Shown here: piece by piece, positions 7,340-7,739 of the stretch
Layout: every line of letters begins with the position of its first letter
How positions within the stretch are numbered: the first letter of the stretch is position 1
NCBI GenBank assembly: GCA_027084145.1
Contig: JALWLM010000055.1
Coordinates: 1 to 7,739 of the forward strand
DNA: 7,739 bases
Reading direction: 5' to 3'
Source of the DNA: Crocinitomicaceae bacterium
Lineage (GTDB): Bacteria > Bacteroidota > Bacteroidia > Flavobacteriales_D > Crocinitomicaceae
The notes under the pieces: generated by a model
Database searches by the model: none
Told to the model about the DNA's origin: nothing
Seen by the model: the letters and a program-made list of their open reading frames with translations, nothing else
Made by a program: the position numbers and the translations under genes

Positions 7340-7739
7340 ATGAAAATGAAAAAACTACTATTAATAAGTCTTTTGTTTCTAACAATAAGCGCAAGAGCAC
7401 AGCAGTTAATTCCGTCTGATGAATGGCAAGATTTGTATAAGGATTCAAATGTTGAGATTTCAACAAAGAAAACAACATGTGAAATGGGAACATATCATTT
7501 TACTTATGCACAATTAAAAATTACAAACAAAATAAATAGCAAAAAAACAATATCTTTTAGAGTAAATAGATTTTATGAAGATGGATGCGTAGGATGTACA
7601 GGAGAAGAGTCTGTTTTTACGGTTAACCTAGCTCCCGGTCAGACATTGGTAAGCGATTGTTCGACTAATCAAAACTTATTGGTTTTGTTAAGTAACCCTC
7701 TTCAAAAAAATCATCAAAAATTAAAATATATAGAACTAA
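7340..7739 (+). CDS. Exported cysteine-containing protein of unknown function, 3'-truncated
   Basis: The frame opens at ATG 7340 and has no stop before the window ends, giving at least 133 codons. A second in-frame ATG at 7346 is an equally reasonable start. The N terminus is a clear Sec signal peptide (MKMKK, a Leu/Ile/Phe-rich core, likely cleavage after ARA at residue 20, before QQ). The mature part looks beta-rich and holds four cysteines: Cys47 (TTCEMG), the CVGC pair Cys83/Cys86, and Cys107 (SDCS). The stretch from about residue 56 to 110 (LKITNKI, then ISFRVNRFYEDG, then VNLAPGQTL) reads like an immunoglobulin-like strand sandwich. It resembles small exported Bacteroidota proteins I have seen without an assigned role. 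Two or more structural disulfides are as likely as a redox-active CX2C. It starts 88 bases after the terminator's T run, so it is transcribed separately from the peroxiredoxin gene. I do not assign a function. Confidence 0.8.
   Translation, partial: MKMKKLLLISLLFLTISARAQQLIPSDEWQDLYKDSNVEISTKKTTCEMGTYHFTYAQLKITNKINSKKTISFRVNRFYEDGCVGCTGEESVFTVNLAPGQTLVSDCSTNQNLLVLLSNPLQKNHQKLKYIEL

Overview
This AT-rich window comes from a member of the Bacteroidota, most likely a Flavobacteriia-like lineage. The evidence is the set of protein families (an IleS with a DUF5915-like tail, a DUF6029-type barrel and an Omp28-type lipoprotein), A-rich leaders without Shine-Dalgarno sites in front of the genes, and a clear Bacteroidota-type promoter box (TAnnTTTG) before the peroxiredoxin gene. 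All genes lie on the plus strand. No mobile element, tRNA, rRNA or CRISPR array is visible.

Layout: (1) 1-3140 is ileS, cut at its 5' end by the window edge. (2) 3253-6456 is a compact three-gene group: a secreted TlpA/ResA-like thioredoxin (3253-3762), a DUF6029-type outer-membrane beta-barrel candidate (3788-5452) and an Omp28-type lipoprotein (5464-6456). The gaps inside the group are 25 and 11 bases, so it is probably one operon. (3) 6565-7194 is a cytoplasmic typical 2-Cys peroxiredoxin with its own promoter and a strong intrinsic terminator at 7218-7251. (4) 7340 to the window end is an exported cysteine-containing protein of unknown function, cut at its 3' end. No gene-free stretch exceeds about 150 bases.

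The most interesting part is the three-gene group. Each product carries a closely spaced cysteine pair: CSPC in the thioredoxin, CX4C in what should be the last surface loop of the barrel, and CFNC in the lipoprotein within a thioredoxin-like sequence context. I infer a cell-envelope thiol-disulfide system specific to Bacteroidota, in which the lipoprotein and/or the TlpA-like protein may set the redox state of the barrel or of something it handles. The families are known by name, but their joint function is, as far as I know, undescribed. The peroxiredoxin next door and the exported CX2C protein beyond it fit a redox theme, but they have separate transcription signals and the link is only suggestive.
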